A stretch of DNA of 64,000 bases from an uncultured Bacteroidaceae bacterium (GTDB lineage Bacteria > Bacteroidota > Bacteroidia > Bacteroidales > Bacteroidaceae). A program made the position numbers and the translations under genes. The stretch is taken from NCBI GenBank assembly GCA_905235525.1, contig CAJOLW010000035.1, positions 62,001 to 126,000 on the forward strand, read 5' to 3'. The notes beneath the pieces were generated by a model. That model was not told the origin of the DNA. It was given only the letters and a program-made list of their open reading frames with translations, and ran no database searches. Below are positions 15,594 to 24,110 of the stretch, piece by piece (the first letter of the stretch is position 1; every line of letters starts with the position of its first letter).

Positions 15594-17078
15594 ATGAACA
15601 CACGATATATACCCAAAGTCTATGCTGAACGGCAACGGATGCGCCGGCAGATGAAGGCGTTTGTGCAGGAGAAAGTCCCTGTGCCTCCTGTGCCGTTGGA
15701 ACAGTTGAAGGAACTTGCCACCGAGTTTCTGCAGCGCGAACGGCTTGACATGTCGATGCTGGACTGGACGTTGGTCGAATTGCACAATCATGCATGGATG
15801 CCCATCGTGAGTGCCATCCCATACGACCGCCGTCTGCTCCTGCTGCCTAAGTGTTTGAGCAGTGTAGGTCGATGCGAAGGCGAGATGGACGAGATGGGAC
15901 TGCTCTGTCATGGTTGTGGTCGTTGTGTCATTCCCGACTTACAGGCATGGGCAGACCAACATGGGGTGCTCAGTTTGGTGGCAGAGGGTTTCACTTCGGT
16001 TATCAGCCTCATTCAGAACCATGTGGTCGATGCGGTCATTGGTGTGAGTTGCTTGGACTCGTTGGAGAAAGCCTTTCCGTTGCTCATCAACCATGCCGTG
16101 CCAGGCATTGCCGTGCCGCTCAACGATGGAGGCTGTGTCAATACCCATGTGGATGTGGATTATGTGCGTGAACTCCTGCCCCAGCATTCTGAGCCAGAAG
16201 TGGTACCCATCCGTTTTGACCAGATTCATCAGCAGGTGAAGGAGTGGTTCACCCCCGATTCGCTGAGTCAGTTGCTTTCGCCTGCCACCGATGTGACTGC
16301 ACGTGCATCGCTCGACTGGATGTGCAGCGGAGGGAAGCGATGGCGCCCCTTCCTCTTGGCAGCGGTCTATGCAGCCCTGACGAATGAAACCTGCATGCCA
16401 CAGGAAGTGAAACTGGCAGCCGTGGCAGTGGAGTGCTTCCACAAAGCATCGCTGGTGCATGATGACATACAAGACCACGACACGGAGCGATATGGCAAAC
16501 CAACCGTCTGCGCTCACTATGGTGATGCCCTTGCCATCAACATCGGCGACCATCTGCTGGGCGACGGTTATCGTCTGCTCACTCTTACGGGCAACATGGA
16601 CTTGCTTCGTCTGGCTGCCGATGCACACATCGGGCTTTGTCGAGGACAAGGAGAGGAACTGGCTTGGCAACCTGCATACGACACCACGTTGGAATGGGTG
16701 CTTGATGTCTTCCGACATAAAACGGTGCCTGCTTTCGAGGTGGCACTGCGCATGGGACTCCATTGTGCAGGAGTGGATGGAGAACTCCACGATGTGCTGC
16801 ACCAATATTCCGAGGCATTGGGCATTGCCTACCAGTTGCGTGATGACCTTGAAGACACCCACACTGAACAGACTTCAAAACCTTCTGCTCCATACGCCTT
16901 GCAACAAAAGTTCCCTCATGCTTCACCCGAAGAAATTGCCACCATGCTGACGGAACTGGCAGAAGCATACCATACTCAGGCTCTTGCCACGTTAGGGAAG
17001 GTGAAACAAGCAGGACTGAAACGCCTCCTCTTCCAAGTAACAGAAAAGATTTTTAGTCAAAACCACCCCACCCCCTAA
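15594..17078 (+). CDS. DUF116 - isoprenyl diphosphate synthase fusion
   Basis: A 494-residue two-domain protein. Residues about 1-200 match DUF116, with the cysteine motif C105-H-G-C108-G-R-C111 (likely Fe-S or Zn) and VAEGFTSVI. Residues about 210-490 form a trans-polyprenyl synthase with GGKRWRP, the first Asp-rich motif D290-D-I-Q-D294, and the second motif QLRDDLED (D417-D418). The synthase would condense IPP with allylic diphosphates to give a linear prenyl diphosphate. This is the substrate expected for the class II cyclase two genes downstream. Chain length cannot be read by eye. A DUF116 fusion to this enzyme is unusual to my knowledge. Confidence 0.88.
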   Translation: MNTRYIPKVYAERQRMRRQMKAFVQEKVPVPPVPLEQLKELATEFLQRERLDMSMLDWTLVELHNHAWMPIVSAIPYDRRLLLLPKCLSSVGRCEGEMDEMGLLCHGCGRCVIPDLQAWADQHGVLSLVAEGFTSVISLIQNHVVDAVIGVSCLDSLEKAFPLLINHAVPGIAVPLNDGGCVNTHVDVDYVRELLPQHSEPEVVPIRFDQIHQQVKEWFTPDSLSQLLSPATDVTARASLDWMCSGGKRWRPFLLAAVYAALTNETCMPQEVKLAAVAVECFHKASLVHDDIQDHDTERYGKPTVCAHYGDALAINIGDHLLGDGYRLLTLTGNMDLLRLAADAHIGLCRGQGEELAWQPAYDTTLEWVLDVFRHKTVPAFEVALRMGLHCAGVDGELHDVLHQYSEALGIAYQLRDDLEDTHTEQTSKPSAPYALQQKFPHASPEEIATMLTELAEAYHTQALATLGKVKQAGLKRLLFQVTEKIFSQNHPTP

Positions 17079-17101
17079 CCCCTAAACTCTAAACCCAAAC
17101 G

Positions 17102-17815
17102 ATGCAACTTCCGCTATCCATCCAGATTCTGCGCACCTTGAAACAAGGCAAACGGCAACTTTCCGATGAGGCTCTCTCATCGGTGGTTTCCTATGTGAGC
17201 AGTCAGCGGGGGGAAGGGGAAACATTCTGCAATCGTGCTGGTCAGCCCGACCTCTACTATACTCTTTTTGGTTGGATGCTCACCTATGTGCTACAACTTT
17301 CTTCCAACTCTCGTCAGCGTTCTGGCCTGCTGAATCAGGTGGAGACGTGCAAACTGGATACCTTGCACCAGACAGTTTATGCACTTTGTCAACAGTTACA
17401 TCGCATCATGGACTATGGTGTGTTGGGGTGGCGCCCCTCCGTTGAGAGCCTGTTCATCCAGTTCCTTGCAGCCTATCAGCACCATGGAAGTGGGACGGGC
17501 ATGAATGCTTGGGCTGCTGTCACATTGACTCATCGTCGTAGTGAAGACACCCTCCGTCAACTACTCACTCTTCAGCATCCCTCTGGAGGCTTCCTTGCCC
17601 ATCCTCAGGCACCAGTGCCCGACTTGCTAAGCACAGCCGTGGCACTCTTTGTTCTCAGCCTCCACCGTGAGGTTCCCCCCATCGATGCCACTTCTTTTAT
17701 CTTTGCCCACTGGCTATCTGATGGAGGATTCGCACCCACCTTGCTCGATACCCAGAGCGATGTGGAATATGTGTTCTATGGACTCTTGGCGATGGGGGCA
17801 CTGAAACGAAAGTGA
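17102..17815 (+). CDS. Small alpha/alpha-barrel protein, prenyltransferase/cyclase-like repeat
   Basis: A 237-residue protein rich in helices. It has one recognisable QW-like repeat (LQHPSGGFLAHPQAPVPDL) and a second near the end (HWLSDGGFAPTLLDTQSDVEYVF), as in the squalene-cyclase/prenyltransferase toroid superfamily. It is far too short for a full cyclase and has no DxDD. It may be a half-barrel partner or regulator of the next gene product (inference). The spacers on both sides (17071-17100, 17836-17864) carry AACTCTAAAC-type word repeats. Confidence 0.65.
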   Translation: MQLPLSIQILRTLKQGKRQLSDEALSSVVSYVSSQRGEGETFCNRAGQPDLYYTLFGWMLTYVLQLSSNSRQRSGLLNQVETCKLDTLHQTVYALCQQLHRIMDYGVLGWRPSVESLFIQFLAAYQHHGSGTGMNAWAAVTLTHRRSEDTLRQLLTLQHPSGGFLAHPQAPVPDLLSTAVALFVLSLHREVPPIDATSFIFAHWLSDGGFAPTLLDTQSDVEYVFYGLLAMGALKRK

Positions 17816-17931
17816 ATAGTGAAAAATCTAAGTTACCAACTCTAAACTAAAAACTCTCAACTTAAATTAATCTGTGTCAATCTGAGAAATCTGTGTGGTA
17901 ATGACGAAATGTTAAATGTAAGATGTGAAAT

Positions 17932-19638
17932 ATGGAACTGCAAGAAAAAATAGACATTATGAAAGCGGCGGCGCAGGAGCATTTGCTCAGTCAGCGACGC
18001 GAAGACGGCATGTGGGAGGGACATCTCTCCTCCAGTGCCATCTCTACGTCTGTGTCTATTTTCGCCTTGAGTCTCATCGACGCGACACGTTATAGGTCTG
18101 CCATACAGCAAGGAGCAGAATGGTTGCTTCGTACATCTGTTGACGGTACGTGGGGCGATTCTGTGGAGAGTCCTCCCAACATGACAGCCACCCTGCTTAC
18201 CTACACTGCCTTGCACCATTTGGGCAGAGTGCCCCAAACCACACGCCACCACCTGACCGATGTGTTGGGATGGCACAATGAAGAGGAACTCATCAGGGGA
18301 GTGCTCGACTATTATGGAAAAGACCTCACCTTCTCCGTGCCCATCCTGATGATGTGTGCCTTGGCAGGAGTTATCCACGATTGGAAAAAGATACCTCCCT
18401 TCCCCTTTGAACTGGCACTGTTGCCGCAAAGTACATTTCGTTTCTTGCAACTCCCCGTAGTGAGTTATGCCATACCTGCCCTCATTGCCGTTGGCATTCT
18501 ACAAAACCGCAAACGTCGTACATGGTTCACCCCGTTGCGTCAGCGTTTCGAGGGCAAAGCCATGCAGGTGCTCACCACCTTGCAGCCTGCTGATGGCGGT
18601 TTTCTGGAGGCTGCCCCCCTCACAGCCTTTGTCAGCATGTGTCTGGCTGAAGCACAATATGTCAGTCATTCGGTCACACAGGCATGCGCACAATTTCTTG
18701 CCGCTACGCAACGAGAAGACGGGGCATGGCCTATCGATACCAATCTGGCGGCATGGGTCACCTCGCTCAGTGCCAGGGCATTGGGGGGAGACTTACCTGA
18801 CCGACAAGCACTTGCCGACACGATACGCCGTAATGCCACCACCCGGAAGCATCCCTTCACAGGAGCACCAGCAGGAGGATGGGGATGGACAAATCTGTCA
18901 GGCTCCGTGCCTGATGGAGACGATACATCGGGGGCACTTGTGGCGCTCTACACGCTGCTTGACGGACACTACGTGGCAGAAGTGGGACAGGGCATACGCT
19001 GGCTCATCGCCTTGCAAAACCGCGATGGGGGCATGCCCACCTTCTGCAAGGGATGGGGCAGATTGCCCTTCGATCGTAGCACCCCAGATATTACAGCCCA
19101 TGCATTGCTTGCCATGAGCCTGTGGTGCGACCACCTGCCCAAAGATATGCAGCCCTCTACCCGACGGAGCATGAATCGGATGCTTGCATGGCTCGAACAT
19201 ACACAAACCGATGGAGGTTCATGGTATCCCTTGTGGTTTGGCGACCAAGATGCCGCAGACGAACACAACCCCGTATATGGAGCCGCTACCTTGATGGATT
19301 ATCTCCATAGCAGCGGAATGCCTCGTGCGGAACGACTTGCCTCACGAACTGTACCCTTCCTGCTGGACAGTCAGGACCGTTTCGGAGGATGGGGAGGAAC
19401 TGGTGGAATTCCCTCGAAGGTGACGCTTACCGCAAAGGCGATTGGGGCGTTGGCACCCTACAGACAACAAAAAGCGGTGGAGCAAGCCATACGGAAAGGT
19501 GTGGATTATCTCTACACGCACTACGAGAACGGTACACTCTATCGGTTGGAACCTATCGGACTTTATTTCTCCCGACTTTGGTATTCCGAAGAACTATACA
19601 ACCCCATTTTTTTGCTCACAGCATTGAAACGATTATGA
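17932..19638 (+). CDS. Class II terpene cyclase (squalene-hopene cyclase superfamily)
   Basis: A 568-residue two-domain alpha-barrel protein. The protonating DxDD motif is D328-G-D-D331 in VPDGDDTSG. QW-type repeats include RREDGMWEGHLS near the N-terminus, TLQPADGGF, QREDGAWPID, QNRDGGMP, TQTDGGSWYP and QDRFGGWGG. Such enzymes start carbocation cyclisation of polyprenes by protonation. It is shorter than SHC (about 630), so the substrate could be a prenyl diphosphate or a prenyl chain rather than squalene. It overlaps the next gene by 4 nt. Ring pattern and product cannot be predicted from the sequence alone. Confidence 0.85.
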   Translation: MELQEKIDIMKAAAQEHLLSQRREDGMWEGHLSSSAISTSVSIFALSLIDATRYRSAIQQGAEWLLRTSVDGTWGDSVESPPNMTATLLTYTALHHLGRVPQTTRHHLTDVLGWHNEEELIRGVLDYYGKDLTFSVPILMMCALAGVIHDWKKIPPFPFELALLPQSTFRFLQLPVVSYAIPALIAVGILQNRKRRTWFTPLRQRFEGKAMQVLTTLQPADGGFLEAAPLTAFVSMCLAEAQYVSHSVTQACAQFLAATQREDGAWPIDTNLAAWVTSLSARALGGDLPDRQALADTIRRNATTRKHPFTGAPAGGWGWTNLSGSVPDGDDTSGALVALYTLLDGHYVAEVGQGIRWLIALQNRDGGMPTFCKGWGRLPFDRSTPDITAHALLAMSLWCDHLPKDMQPSTRRSMNRMLAWLEHTQTDGGSWYPLWFGDQDAADEHNPVYGAATLMDYLHSSGMPRAERLASRTVPFLLDSQDRFGGWGGTGGIPSKVTLTAKAIGALAPYRQQKAVEQAIRKGVDYLYTHYENGTLYRLEPIGLYFSRLWYSEELYNPIFLLTALKRL

Positions 19639-21071
19639 AAAAAACAACCCTCATAACCTTTGCTGTCATCGCCCTCTATGCCATAGCGCTGGCAGTGTGG
19701 CAACTCTATGACCCCACGTCGAAACTGACCCAGTTTATACCTGGGGCAGACAACCGTCCTGCTGGCACGGCACGCAGAGCCGACTCTGTGGTCATTGGCG
19801 AATTCTTCATGCGCTACGACGTTGCCCCCTCCAATGCTCCATCCCAAGGTTCGTGGCAGGCATGGACAGGTTTCCGAGGTCAGGGGAAAGACAACATCTG
19901 CAAGAACGCCACACCCATTCAGTTGGCAAAAGGAGATTTTCCTGTGTTGTGGACCATAGAGACAGGTGAAGGACATGCAGCCCCCGTCATTTTTGATGGA
20001 AAAGTATATTTGCTCGATTATGATGAGCATGTGAGCAGTGATGCCCTCCGTTGTTTCAGTCTGATTACAGGAGAGGAACTGTGGCGACGTTGGTACCGAG
20101 TGCCTATGAAGCGCAATCATGGTTTCTCACGCACCATCCCTGCCATCCACGACGGCAAGGTGGTCTCGATTGGTCCAGAGGGACACGTGATGTGCTGTAA
20201 TGCACAGACAGGTGACCTCCTGTGGACACTCGACATGAAAAAACGATACGGCACCGAAATACCCTTCTGGTACACAGGTCAGTGTCCCTACATTACCTCC
20301 CAAGGCGAACTGATACTTGCTCCGGCAGGAAAAGACGTGCTCTTGGCGGGCATCGACATGAAGAATGGGGAAGAACTGTGGACCACCCCCAATACGGTAG
20401 CATTCAAGATGTCCCACTCATCCGTCATGCCGATGGTTTTGGGGGGACAATCCACGTTGGTGTATGCCGGTGTTGGCGGCGTGTGCGGTGTGGCAGCCGA
20501 CGGCAACGAGAAAGGAAAACTGTTGTGGTCAGCCAACAAATGGCAGCCCTCAGTACTGGCACCTTCTCCGTTGCAACTCAGTTCAAGCCAAATCTTTCTG
20601 GTGGCAGGCTACGGAGCAGGTGGGGCACTCCTGCAGGTGGACCGCTCGGGGCAGCAATGGACAGCCACCATTCGTGAGCAATACAAGGCAGACAAAGGAC
20701 TCAGCAGCGAGCAGCAGACCCCCATACTGCACGACGGCATGATTATCACCATCCTGCCCAAGGATGGAGGCGGCATGCGAGAGCGACTCTCCCTCTATAC
20801 ACCCTCCGACCTTCACCATGCTGTGTGGAACTCCGCTGCTGACGAACGTTTCGGACTTGGTCCCTACATCGTCATCGATAAACGTCTTTTTGCCTTCAAG
20901 GAGACTGGCGAACTCTATGTGTACGACATCCTGCCACGCTCTCTGCAACTGATTCGGAAGCAGCAAATCATTCCTGACGGAAGCGATGCGTGGGGACCTA
21001 TGGCATATGCCAATGGCATGCTCTTGGTGCGTGATGCTAAACACGTCAGTTGTGTGAAAATAGAAGATTGA
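19635..21071 (+). CDS. Membrane-anchored PQQ-like beta-propeller protein (1)
   Basis: The ATG at 19635 overlaps the cyclase stop by 4 nt; the open frame further upstream only runs through the cyclase gene. The 478-residue product has one N-terminal membrane anchor (residues about 4-25), then a propeller domain in the periplasm. Blades show the PQQ-repeat style: CFSLITGEELWRRWY, CNAQTGDLLWTLD, MKNGEELWTTP. I see no CxxCH haem motif and cannot confirm PQQ-binding residues. BamB-like scaffolding and quinoprotein-like activity are both open. It is the first of four related propellers in the cluster. Confidence 0.8.
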   Translation: MKKTTLITFAVIALYAIALAVWQLYDPTSKLTQFIPGADNRPAGTARRADSVVIGEFFMRYDVAPSNAPSQGSWQAWTGFRGQGKDNICKNATPIQLAKGDFPVLWTIETGEGHAAPVIFDGKVYLLDYDEHVSSDALRCFSLITGEELWRRWYRVPMKRNHGFSRTIPAIHDGKVVSIGPEGHVMCCNAQTGDLLWTLDMKKRYGTEIPFWYTGQCPYITSQGELILAPAGKDVLLAGIDMKNGEELWTTPNTVAFKMSHSSVMPMVLGGQSTLVYAGVGGVCGVAADGNEKGKLLWSANKWQPSVLAPSPLQLSSSQIFLVAGYGAGGALLQVDRSGQQWTATIREQYKADKGLSSEQQTPILHDGMIITILPKDGGGMRERLSLYTPSDLHHAVWNSAADERFGLGPYIVIDKRLFAFKETGELYVYDILPRSLQLIRKQQIIPDGSDAWGPMAYANGMLLVRDAKHVSCVKIED

Positions 21072-21121
21072 ACCTTTAGTTCGACGAAGTCAAACATAAA
21101 TAAAAGATAGAACCTGAGAAC

Positions 21122-22150
21122 ATGGAAAAAGATAAAGATATGAATCGGCGATGCTTCCTGAAAGTGGGAGGCTCAGTGTTGGTAGGAGCCTTGTTTGCAG
21201 GTGGTGCAGGACATCACTTGTGGAAGATGGTCACACGTCCCGAAGAATTGTTCTTCGACCATGAGGAAATGAAACGTGCAGAGGCGAAACAGGCAATGGA
21301 AGGCTATGTGTCACCCTATCGTCTCACATACGGCTTTGAAATGCCTGATGCCATTCAAGCCATGGACGTGATGGAGGATGGGGTGCTCGTGTTGTGCACA
21401 TCCAACAATATCTGGCTTTATGGTCTTGATGGCAGTCTGAAACACAATTTCCCCGTCAGAAGTGATGTACGCGATTTGGCGATTTATGGTCATCACATCT
21501 ATCTGCTCTATCCATCACGGATAGAAGTCTATGACACAGCAGGAGAGCAGACCCGGGCGTGGCGAGCATGCAGCGAGGATGCTGACTATTGCTTCATGAC
21601 GGTGTTTGAGCAGGGAGTTTATGTGACTGATGCCAGTGCCAAGAATGTGTGCCATTATGATTTGGAAGGTTCGCTCAAGGGATTCATCCAAAGTCCTTCG
21701 GGATTTATTGTGCCCAGTTATTCGTTTGGCATCACCCATTTGGGAAGCGACGTGTTCTGTTCCAATCCTGGACGGCACTGTGTGGAGCAATACACGGCTG
21801 ATGGAGAGTTTGTGCGTTCTTTTGGTGAGTCGGGTACTGGTGCAGGGGCATTCAGCGGTTGCTGCAACCCTGTTCGCTTGGCTACCACCGCTACAGGTGA
21901 GTTGTTGACCAGCGAGAAGGGTATTCCTCGTATTAGTTGCTACAGCACCGAAGGGAAGTTCCGCAGCATTTTGTTGGACAGCAAGGCATTGGGAGGTGGT
22001 CATGCAGCATACGATATGCGGGTGTATGACGACAAACTGGTGGTGGCAGGTGGTAAGAAAGTGTCGGTGTTCCAGTATGACGAACGTCGTGCCGAAGGCA
22101 CTTTGTGTGGAAGGTGTGATGTGGATTGTCCCATGAAAGTATATGCATGA
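21122..22150 (+). CDS. Tat-exported NHL-like beta-propeller protein
   Basis: A 342-residue protein. MNRRCFLKVGGSVLVGALFAGG is interrupted only by length limits of a Tat signal: the twin arginine NRRCFL is followed by a hydrophobic, Gly-rich stretch. The mature part has repeats such as VEQYTADGEFVRSFGESGTGAGAF and ISCYSTEGKF, like NHL or six-bladed propellers. The C-terminus has four cysteines (CGRCDVDC) and an extra CC at SGCCNP, so it may bind a metal or Fe-S cluster. Tat export suggests a cofactor loaded before export. The gene lies just before the Tat ferredoxin. Confidence 0.78.
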   Translation: MEKDKDMNRRCFLKVGGSVLVGALFAGGAGHHLWKMVTRPEELFFDHEEMKRAEAKQAMEGYVSPYRLTYGFEMPDAIQAMDVMEDGVLVLCTSNNIWLYGLDGSLKHNFPVRSDVRDLAIYGHHIYLLYPSRIEVYDTAGEQTRAWRACSEDADYCFMTVFEQGVYVTDASAKNVCHYDLEGSLKGFIQSPSGFIVPSYSFGITHLGSDVFCSNPGRHCVEQYTADGEFVRSFGESGTGAGAFSGCCNPVRLATTATGELLTSEKGIPRISCYSTEGKFRSILLDSKALGGGHAAYDMRVYDDKLVVAGGKKVSVFQYDERRAEGTLCGRCDVDCPMKVYA

Positions 22151-22184
22151 TCAATGAATCACTATCCATAATATATATGAAAAG

Positions 22185-22766
22185 ATGAAAGAGCAGAAGG
22201 AAAAAGGATTGAATAGTCCGATGGAACGGCGCAAGTTTCTGGCAACCTGTGGAACCCTGCTGGCTGGTGGCAGTTTGGCTGCTATGGGCAGCGTGTTGGC
22301 AGTGAAGGCTTCGAGGAATGAAGGGGATATGATGTGGCAGATTGACCCAGAGAAATGTGTGCAGTGTGGGCGGTGCCAGACGGAGTGTGTGCTGCCCGTA
22401 TCGGCGGTGAAGTGCTTCCACGCCAATCAAGTGTGCGGCTACTGTGATTTGTGTGGTGGTTATTACCGTGCTAATGTGAAGGAACTCAACACCGCAGCCG
22501 AGAATATGATGTGCCCCACAGGTGCTATCCAACGTAAATTTGTGGAGGAACCCTATTTTGAATATACCATTGATGAGGAACTATGCAACGGATGTGGTAA
22601 GTGTGTGAAAGGGTGCTCCTCCTTTGGCAATGGTTCTCTCTTCCTGCAGATTCAGCAGGAGCGTTGTTTGGGTTGCAATGAGTGTAAAATATCCAAAGTC
22701 TGTGTGTCGGGTGCCATTCAGCGTGTACCTGTAGGAACGGCTTATAAATTAAAAGAACACGCATGA
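22185..22766 (+). CDS. Tat-exported ferredoxin with multiple [4Fe-4S] sites
   Basis: A 193-residue protein. The Tat signal is MERRKFLATCGTLLAGG, preceded by a short N-terminal region; ATG 22221 is an alternative start. Cysteine groups are CVQCGRCQTEC, CGYCDLCGGY, MCPTGAIQ, CNGCGKCVKGC and CLGCNECKISKVCVSG, enough for about three to four clusters. It would carry electrons on the outer face of the inner membrane. It overlaps the polyferredoxin gene by 4 nt, so the two probably form a redox pair. Confidence 0.88.
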   Translation: MKEQKEKGLNSPMERRKFLATCGTLLAGGSLAAMGSVLAVKASRNEGDMMWQIDPEKCVQCGRCQTECVLPVSAVKCFHANQVCGYCDLCGGYYRANVKELNTAAENMMCPTGAIQRKFVEEPYFEYTIDEELCNGCGKCVKGCSSFGNGSLFLQIQQERCLGCNECKISKVCVSGAIQRVPVGTAYKLKEHA

Positions 22767-24073
22767 GAAAAAGATGGATACCCCTTGTGCTTGCCTGTTT
22801 GATTCCTGCCGTAGCAGGGGCAGTGGCAAGATTCCCGAAACCAGACTTCACTTCGGGATACCAATACCCAGAGATAGTGCATGGTGTGCCATTCGAAACG
22901 CTATGGTCGTGGGTGGATGTTGTGCTGTTGGTTGTGATGATGGGGGTTGTGGTATGGGCTGTTTATTATAACCCTAACCTTGCCTCTAACCCTAACTTTA
23001 ACCCTAACCCTAATGGTTGGTTGTCAAAGGAAAAACGGAGTCGTGTGGCAGTAGTGGCGGTCAGTGTGGTGTCGGTGCTTTATTTTGGCTTTTTCCGCAG
23101 TGGATGTGTGTGCAGTGTCGGTGCTATTCAAAATGTAGTGTTAGCTCTCACGGATTCTTCCTATCATCTCCCGTGGGTGGTGTTGTTGGTGTTTCTTCTT
23201 CCCTTGGTGGCAGCGCTGTTTTTTGGACGTGTGTTTTGTGGGGGGGTATGCCCGTTCGGTGCTTTGCAGGATTTGGTGAATGTACGAAATTTGCGCATCA
23301 GTCGTGCCGTGTCAGGTGCGTTGAGTGTCATCCCTTGGATATATCTGGCATTTGCCATCCTCTATGCAGCCACCCGTAGTCAATTTATCATTTGTCGCTT
23401 CGACCCCTTCATTGGTATCTTCCGTTTAGGAGGCGACGTGGGTATGATTGTGTTTGGTGCTGTGTTGTTGCTGCTCTCAGTTTTCGTGGGCAGACCTTTC
23501 TGCCAATTCTTGTGTCCATACGGAGCATTGTTGGGATTGTTCAGTCGTGTGGCTCGCCGGAAGGTGGAGGTGACTCCTCATCCGTGCATCAATTGTACGT
23601 TGTGCCACGATGTGTGTCCTATGGATGCCATTCGCCCTCCCGAAGCCAATAAAAATCCAGAGCATCGTCAGCGAGGCATGAAGCGAGTGTTGTTATATAT
23701 GGTGATGCTACCCTTGTTCATGGTGGCAGGTGCTTTGCTGTTGGCGAGTCAGAGCCAGACTCTAAGTATTGCGCATAAAGATGTGCGGTTATATACACTC
23801 CTGCAGCATGCCGATGAACCTCTTGCGGAAGTGGAAGCCTTCCACGAGATGGGACGTTCGGAAGAAGAACTGAAGGTGAAAGTGGAGGAAGTGCAGCGTC
23901 AGTATTGGATATGGTCACTTGTAGCAGGTGGTTTGATTGGTTGCGTAGTGGGCATCAAACTCCTGAGCCTGACACTCAAACGTACTCGCAAAACCTATGA
24001 AGTGGATGCATCGGCATGTGTGGCATGTGCCAAGTGCTTCAATTATTGTCCTCAGAATAAGAAAATTAATTAA
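22763..24073 (+). CDS. Membrane polyferredoxin (NapH/NosR-like 4Fe-4S protein)
   Basis: A 436-residue inner-membrane protein with about six membrane segments. It carries CxxxCP-type motifs in membrane loops (SGCVCSVGA, FCGGVCPFGA, FCQFLCPYGA), then a ferredoxin pair CINCTLCHDVCPMDA and a C-terminal CVACAKCFNYCP. NapH- and NosR-type proteins move electrons across or along the membrane to periplasmic partners. Residues about 70-84 are encoded by a CTAACCC-word repeat (22969-23014) and read NPNLASNPNFNPNPN, an in-frame insertion in a loop. Its likely partners are the Tat ferredoxin and the propeller proteins. Confidence 0.87.
   Translation: MRKRWIPLVLACLIPAVAGAVARFPKPDFTSGYQYPEIVHGVPFETLWSWVDVVLLVVMMGVVVWAVYYNPNLASNPNFNPNPNGWLSKEKRSRVAVVAVSVVSVLYFGFFRSGCVCSVGAIQNVVLALTDSSYHLPWVVLLVFLLPLVAALFFGRVFCGGVCPFGALQDLVNVRNLRISRAVSGALSVIPWIYLAFAILYAATRSQFIICRFDPFIGIFRLGGDVGMIVFGAVLLLLSVFVGRPFCQFLCPYGALLGLFSRVARRKVEVTPHPCINCTLCHDVCPMDAIRPPEANKNPEHRQRGMKRVLLYMVMLPLFMVAGALLLASQSQTLSIAHKDVRLYTLLQHADEPLAEVEAFHEMGRSEEELKVKVEEVQRQYWIWSLVAGGLIGCVVGIKLLSLTLKRTRKTYEVDASACVACAKCFNYCPQNKKIN
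22969..23014 (+). repeat. TAACCC-word repeat inside the polyferredoxin gene
   Basis: About six degenerate copies of CTAACCC / CTAACTTTA run in frame and encode Asn-Pro pairs in a soluble loop after the first membrane segments. Confidence 0.8.
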
Positions 24074-24110
24074 TGATGGTTGAAAGTTTTTAGAAAAAGG
24101 TATAAAGGAT

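Noticed and set aside
22969..23014. Telomere-like TAACCC repeats
   Set aside because: The run is short, degenerate and inside a reading frame. It belongs to the local word-repeat families.
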